Shown: one piece after another, positions 61,149 to 64,000 of the stretch
How the letters are laid out: each line of letters begins with the position of its first letter
Numbering within the stretch: the stretch's first letter is position 1
Assembly (NCBI GenBank): GCA_964590395.1
Contig: CAZPVT010000005.1
Coordinates: 62,001-126,000 of the forward strand
Origin: JAOABP01 sp964590395
Lineage (GTDB): Bacteria > Hydrothermota > Tepidihabitantia > Tepidihabitantales > Tepidihabitantaceae
DNA: 64,000 nucleotides
Direction of reading: 5' to 3'
The notes under the pieces: model-generated
Told to the model about the DNA's origin: nothing
What the model saw: only the letters and a program-made list of their open reading frames with translations
The model's database searches: none
Translations under genes and position numbers: made by a program

Positions 61149-62420
61149 TTATTCAACGAACCGAAACCCGCAGACGGTACAGAATTGTGCCCCGATTTCC
61201 CTTCTTGTGCCACATTGGGGGCAGGTGGCTCTGCCGGCAGCAATTTTTATCCTTATCGGCGTCCGGGTTTTGATTTTGGTACCTGGTTTCGGTTCCGAAT
61301 TAATGGCATTACCGATGGCAATTTCGTCATTATACTCATTGATAAAAATTATGCTATCTAGTCCTTGTTCCCGCAAGATTTTAGTCACCTCCAACTTCGG
61401 TAGATTGGTAATTGATGGCACCACGACCATACCCGTGCTTAACCTTACCTGCACCTTGGCACCCTTTTTTATCCTTTGGCCGGGTTTCGGGTTCTGTTCC
61501 ACCACCTTACCCATTGTCGCGGTATCATCCTTGTCTGGACCAAGTCCATAAACAAAACCTGCTCGTTCTAAAGTTTGTTGAGCCTCAGTATAGTAAAGTC
61601 CGACGACATTGGGAGTGGGCTTTTTATTAAAACTTATCAACACAAACGTCACCGCCGCACCTAAAACACTCAAGATCACCGCTGTCAGCCAGATGCCGGT
61701 TTTTTTCCCCGTTTTCGCAGCAACTGCCACAGGTACTGCTGGAGTTTGGACGGGTGCAGTTTGAGCCCGGGTCGGTGCTGGCTTTGGTGGTGGCGGTTTG
61801 ACCGGTGGTTGTTTAGGTGGTTCTTTTATCGGCTTCGGCTGAGCAGGGACCTGAACTGAAGATGGAGGGGGCGTGGGTTGTTTAGGCGGAGACTCTTTGG
61901 GTGTCGGTTTTGGTAACAGTTCGGTAAGTGCGGAACGGAACTCGCGGGCGTTCTGAAAGCGCTGAGCAGGGTCTTTAGCCAGCGCCCGCATAATGATCTG
62001 TTCCAGTTCCTTGGGGATGTCGGGCTTGAAGGTGCTGGGCTTGGGCGGTGGCTGGCTGATGTGCGCCTGAATCAATTCGGCGCCGATTTCCGCATCAAAT
62101 GGTGGACGGCCAGCAACTGCTTCGTAAAGGACAACACCGAGCGAATAGAGGTCAGCCCGGGCGTCGATATCCCGACGTTGCGCCCTTTCCGGCGCGATAT
62201 AGCGCGCGGTGCTGATTTTCGAGATACCGTAGTCAGCGAGGCGCCATACCTTATCTTCCACCTGGATGATTTTTTTAGGTTTGATGTCGCCATGGAGTTT
62301 TCCTTGGTTGTGTGCCTGGTGCAGGTCATCAAGCACTGAAGAGAATATGTTGATCAGTTCGGGCAGGGGTAGGACCCGGCGCTCACTCAGCAGATCCGCA
62401 AGCGTTAATTCCCGCGCCAT
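61149..62420 (-). CDS. Ser/Thr kinase-like PASTA protein without N-lobe, with C-terminal zinc ribbon
   Basis: 423 residues. Only the C-lobe of a PknB-type kinase is present: HGDIKPKK at 43-50 (the catalytic asparagine is K50), DYG at 63-65 for DFG, APE at 76-78, and RADLYSLGVVLYEAVAGRPP. The glycine loop and VAIK lysine are absent. An in-frame stop lies just before the ATG, so the N-lobe is not encoded upstream. After a proline-rich linker come a membrane helix (about 244-266), two PASTA domains and a zinc ribbon (C400, C403, C414, C417). It may be a non-catalytic sensor. Confidence 0.82.
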   Translation of the reverse strand: MARELTLADLLSERRVLPLPELINIFSSVLDDLHQAHNQGKLHGDIKPKKIIQVEDKVWRLADYGISKISTARYIAPERAQRRDIDARADLYSLGVVLYEAVAGRPPFDAEIGAELIQAHISQPPPKPSTFKPDIPKELEQIIMRALAKDPAQRFQNAREFRSALTELLPKPTPKESPPKQPTPPPSSVQVPAQPKPIKEPPKQPPVKPPPPKPAPTRAQTAPVQTPAVPVAVAAKTGKKTGIWLTAVILSVLGAAVTFVLISFNKKPTPNVVGLYYTEAQQTLERAGFVYGLGPDKDDTATMGKVVEQNPKPGQRIKKGAKVQVRLSTGMVVVPSITNLPKLEVTKILREQGLDSIIFINEYNDEIAIGNAINSEPKPGTKIKTRTPIRIKIAAGRATCPQCGTRREIGAQFCTVCGFRFVE

Positions 62421-62428
62421 ACCATTTT

Positions 62429-62457
62429 AGAATACAGAATTTAATAACAGATGTCAA
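62429..62457 (-). promoter_or_regulatory. Promoter of the kinase-PEGA-propeller operon
   Basis: Minus strand TTGACA (62457-62452), 17-base spacer, TATTCT (62434-62429). The ATG ending at 62420 is about two bases from the predicted +1, with no Shine-Dalgarno. Confidence 0.65.
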
Positions 62458-62560
62458 CTATTTTGCGCGGATTATGGAAAATCGTAGAGTAAACGGAGTC
62501 GGCTTGTTAGAGGTTTTTCTATTTTGTCGTAACAAGAAGGAAATCCGAAGGGGGATGGAT

Positions 62561-64000
62561 TTAATGTAGGTCTTCCGGTCGGGACACGCCGGTGGTTTTC
62601 AGGAGGTTACGGGCAATTGGTGCGTAAGGTGAGCCAGGAAATGTCCAGAGTAACTGTTTAAGGAGCTGGACCGCTCGGTTGTGGTCTTTGAGGTATTTTT
62701 GATAGATTTCTGCCTGGTTGAGTAGGGCTTTGGGTGCCAGTTCGGTACCGGGAAAACTTTGGAGGATGCTTTCCAGGGTGCTAACCGCCTCCCGATACTT
62801 GCCAGTTTCAACGAGCGCCTGGCTTAAAAGCAGTAATACGTTCTGGGTGAGGATGGTGTCTGAGGTGGAAATTTGCCGGCAGTTTTTTATACAGTTTTCA
62901 TAGTCACCCGCATCATAGGCAATTAATGCGGGGATAAGTTTTTTTGCCTCTTTGCTGTTAATTGTCAATAGGCTGAGTGCGAGCGCCTCATTGAGCAGTG
63001 GGCTATCCGGAAATTGCATGGTCAATTGTTCAACTGCCGAATAGACCGAGTCAAACTTTTCCTGATAAAAGAGGAGTTTTGCCCTTAAGTAGAGGACACG
63101 GTCGTCAGGCCGATTGATGCGTGAGATAACAGAGTAAGCGCTGTCAATTTTTTGTAGTCCGAGCAGGGCAAGGGCAAGTCCGGTCAATGCTGGGATGTTG
63201 TTGGGGCGATGGCGGAGAAACCGCTGGTAGGCAGTGACTGCTCGGGCGAAGTCGCGTAATTTTAGCCGGGCAAGTTCTGCCAGTTCGAAACTACCGGCTG
63301 GGGTCGTGTCAGTCTCCAGTAGTTTTAAAGCCTCGGTAACCTGGTCAAGTTGCCGTAATATCCGGGCGATATCGCTCGTGAGTTTCAGGTGTTGATAGAT
63401 GGCTAATGCCGCTTTTAGTGCGTTCCGTTCCTCACAGTTTCGGGCAAAGAGGTAGAGTTCCTGCTGGGAGTAGTGATTTTTGAGCAGTGCGACCGCGGTT
63501 AATTCCTCGCCCGCACCGAGATATAGTTCAGCCTGGGCGCGGGCACGCAATCGGCTGTCCTTTATCCGGTTCAGGCTGTTAATGATTTTACTCGCATCAG
63601 CCATCTTGCCATAGTTGTTAAGCCGGTCAAAAAACAGTTCGGCACGCCGGCTGTTATGGTTGATAATTTCGCTAATAACCTCTGCGGCAGCGCTGAATTT
63701 TTTACTATGTTCGTAGAGTTCTATCAGCTGTTCTGCGTAGTCCACCCGGAAAGGTGGGGTGTTTAGGGTGGGTCTGAGATAGCGGATGGCAAGGTCGTAT
63801 TCGCCCCAACGCTTGAGGAGTTCAGTCAGTTCCAGTAACCGGTCCGGGTAGTGGCGAGCAAACTCGTTTGTCCGGGTAGCCGCTTCCGCGCGGCGCTTTA
63901 GTCCGAAGAGGGCTTCGATGAAGCCCAGTTCCAGGCTCACCGCATTGGCTGGGGTCTTTTTCAATCGGTTGAGTGCCGTATAGAGGGTGTCGTACCGTTC
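62561..64000 (-). CDS. TPR-repeat protein (N-terminus outside window)
   Basis: At least 479 residues, open to the right edge; the apparent first TTG at 63964 is inside the reading frame and is not a supported start. Seen: TPR-like helix pairs throughout (e.g. LARLKLRDFARAVTAYQRFL, ALALLGLQKIDSAYSVISRI, ALVETGKYREAVSTLESIL). The end resembles the outer-membrane lipoprotein BamD/YbgF-type TPRs (LLNQAEIYQKYLKDHNRAVQ and FPGSPYAPIARNLL). No cofactor motif is visible. Probably a scaffold of envelope assembly. Confidence 0.75.
   Translation of the reverse strand, partial: ERYDTLYTALNRLKKTPANAVSLELGFIEALFGLKRRAEAATRTNEFARHYPDRLLELTELLKRWGEYDLAIRYLRPTLNTPPFRVDYAEQLIELYEHSKKFSAAAEVISEIINHNSRRAELFFDRLNNYGKMADASKIINSLNRIKDSRLRARAQAELYLGAGEELTAVALLKNHYSQQELYLFARNCEERNALKAALAIYQHLKLTSDIARILRQLDQVTEALKLLETDTTPAGSFELAELARLKLRDFARAVTAYQRFLRHRPNNIPALTGLALALLGLQKIDSAYSVISRINRPDDRVLYLRAKLLFYQEKFDSVYSAVEQLTMQFPDSPLLNEALALSLLTINSKEAKKLIPALIAYDAGDYENCIKNCRQISTSDTILTQNVLLLLSQALVETGKYREAVSTLESILQSFPGTELAPKALLNQAEIYQKYLKDHNRAVQLLKQLLWTFPGSPYAPIARNLLKTTGVSRPEDLH

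Noticed and set aside
60854..61273. Plus-strand open frames opposite the PEGA and kinase-like genes
   Set aside because: They are antisense shadows: no ribosome sites and no motifs, while the minus-strand genes are well supported.
62429..62560. Missing kinase N-lobe encoded upstream in another frame
   Set aside because: Only about 140 bases separate the gene from its neighbour, they hold the promoter, and an in-frame stop precedes the ATG.
1..64000. CRISPR arrays, rRNA genes and intact IS elements
   Set aside because: No regularly spaced direct repeats, rRNA segments or transposase motifs were seen by eye. Short elements could be missed without a search.

Overview
The window looks like a chromosomal stretch of an anaerobic, Gram-negative (diderm) bacterium from a poorly cultivated lineage. 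The gene mix fits candidate phylum WOR-3/Stahlbacteria or a relative: a Mbh-type group 4 [NiFe] hydrogenase, an Rnf complex, lipid A genes, a Bat operon, secreted beta-propellers and a possible type IX-like C-terminal tail. This assignment is inference; there is no rRNA or other phylogenetic marker here that I could place. Coding density is high and genes often overlap by 1-4 bases.

Layout. 1-10137 (+) is one operon for a membrane-bound, ion-pumping group 4 [NiFe] hydrogenase: NuoH-, NuoB-, NuoC- and NuoD-like subunits, two extra antiporter-like subunits, a fused MbhDE-like protein, a complete mrpBCDEFG module and a NuoI/HycF-like ferredoxin subunit. A sugar-nucleotide-epimerase-like gene follows. 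11644-16759 (-) is a complete rnfCDGEAB operon. The two complexes could connect reduced ferredoxin to H2 and to NAD+ while building an ion gradient.

16974-28446 (+) is a housekeeping block: an outer-membrane-like protein, a cNMP-binding protein, cmk-plsC-ispH-rpsA, a MtaB-like methylthiotransferase flanked by two palindromic repeats, a Skp/CsgG-like fusion, lpxD-lpxC-fabZ-lpxA and folC. A secreted propeller protein follows. 29963-32545 (-) holds natA/natB-like ABC genes and marC. 32637-34330 (+) is an AT-rich, probably acquired restriction-modification pair of the MvaI/BcnI type whose nuclease gene is frameshifted. Endonuclease V follows.

35723-43681 (+) is a Bat operon (moxR, DUF58, a BatD-like companion, batA, a batB-TPR fusion, batD, batE) followed by a glycosidase-like lipoprotein. 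45142-57120 (+) contains a zinc-ribbon membrane protein, a ribokinase-like/transaldolase/nitroreductase set, a stand-alone AAA+ ATPase, DUF4203 and RseC-like proteins, an ECF sigma/anti-sigma pair, mnmA, a MuiA-like gene and trmFO. 57124-62420 (-) is an operon for a kinase-like protein without an N-lobe, a PEGA protein and a propeller lipoprotein. A TPR protein runs off the right edge.

Two patterns cut across the window. Many operons start with a sigma70-like promoter placed so close to the start codon that the mRNA would be leaderless or nearly so. The two longest gene-free stretches (after 11269 and after 44695) share colinear sequence blocks and a conserved small hairpin, so they look like two diverged copies of an unnamed intergenic element.
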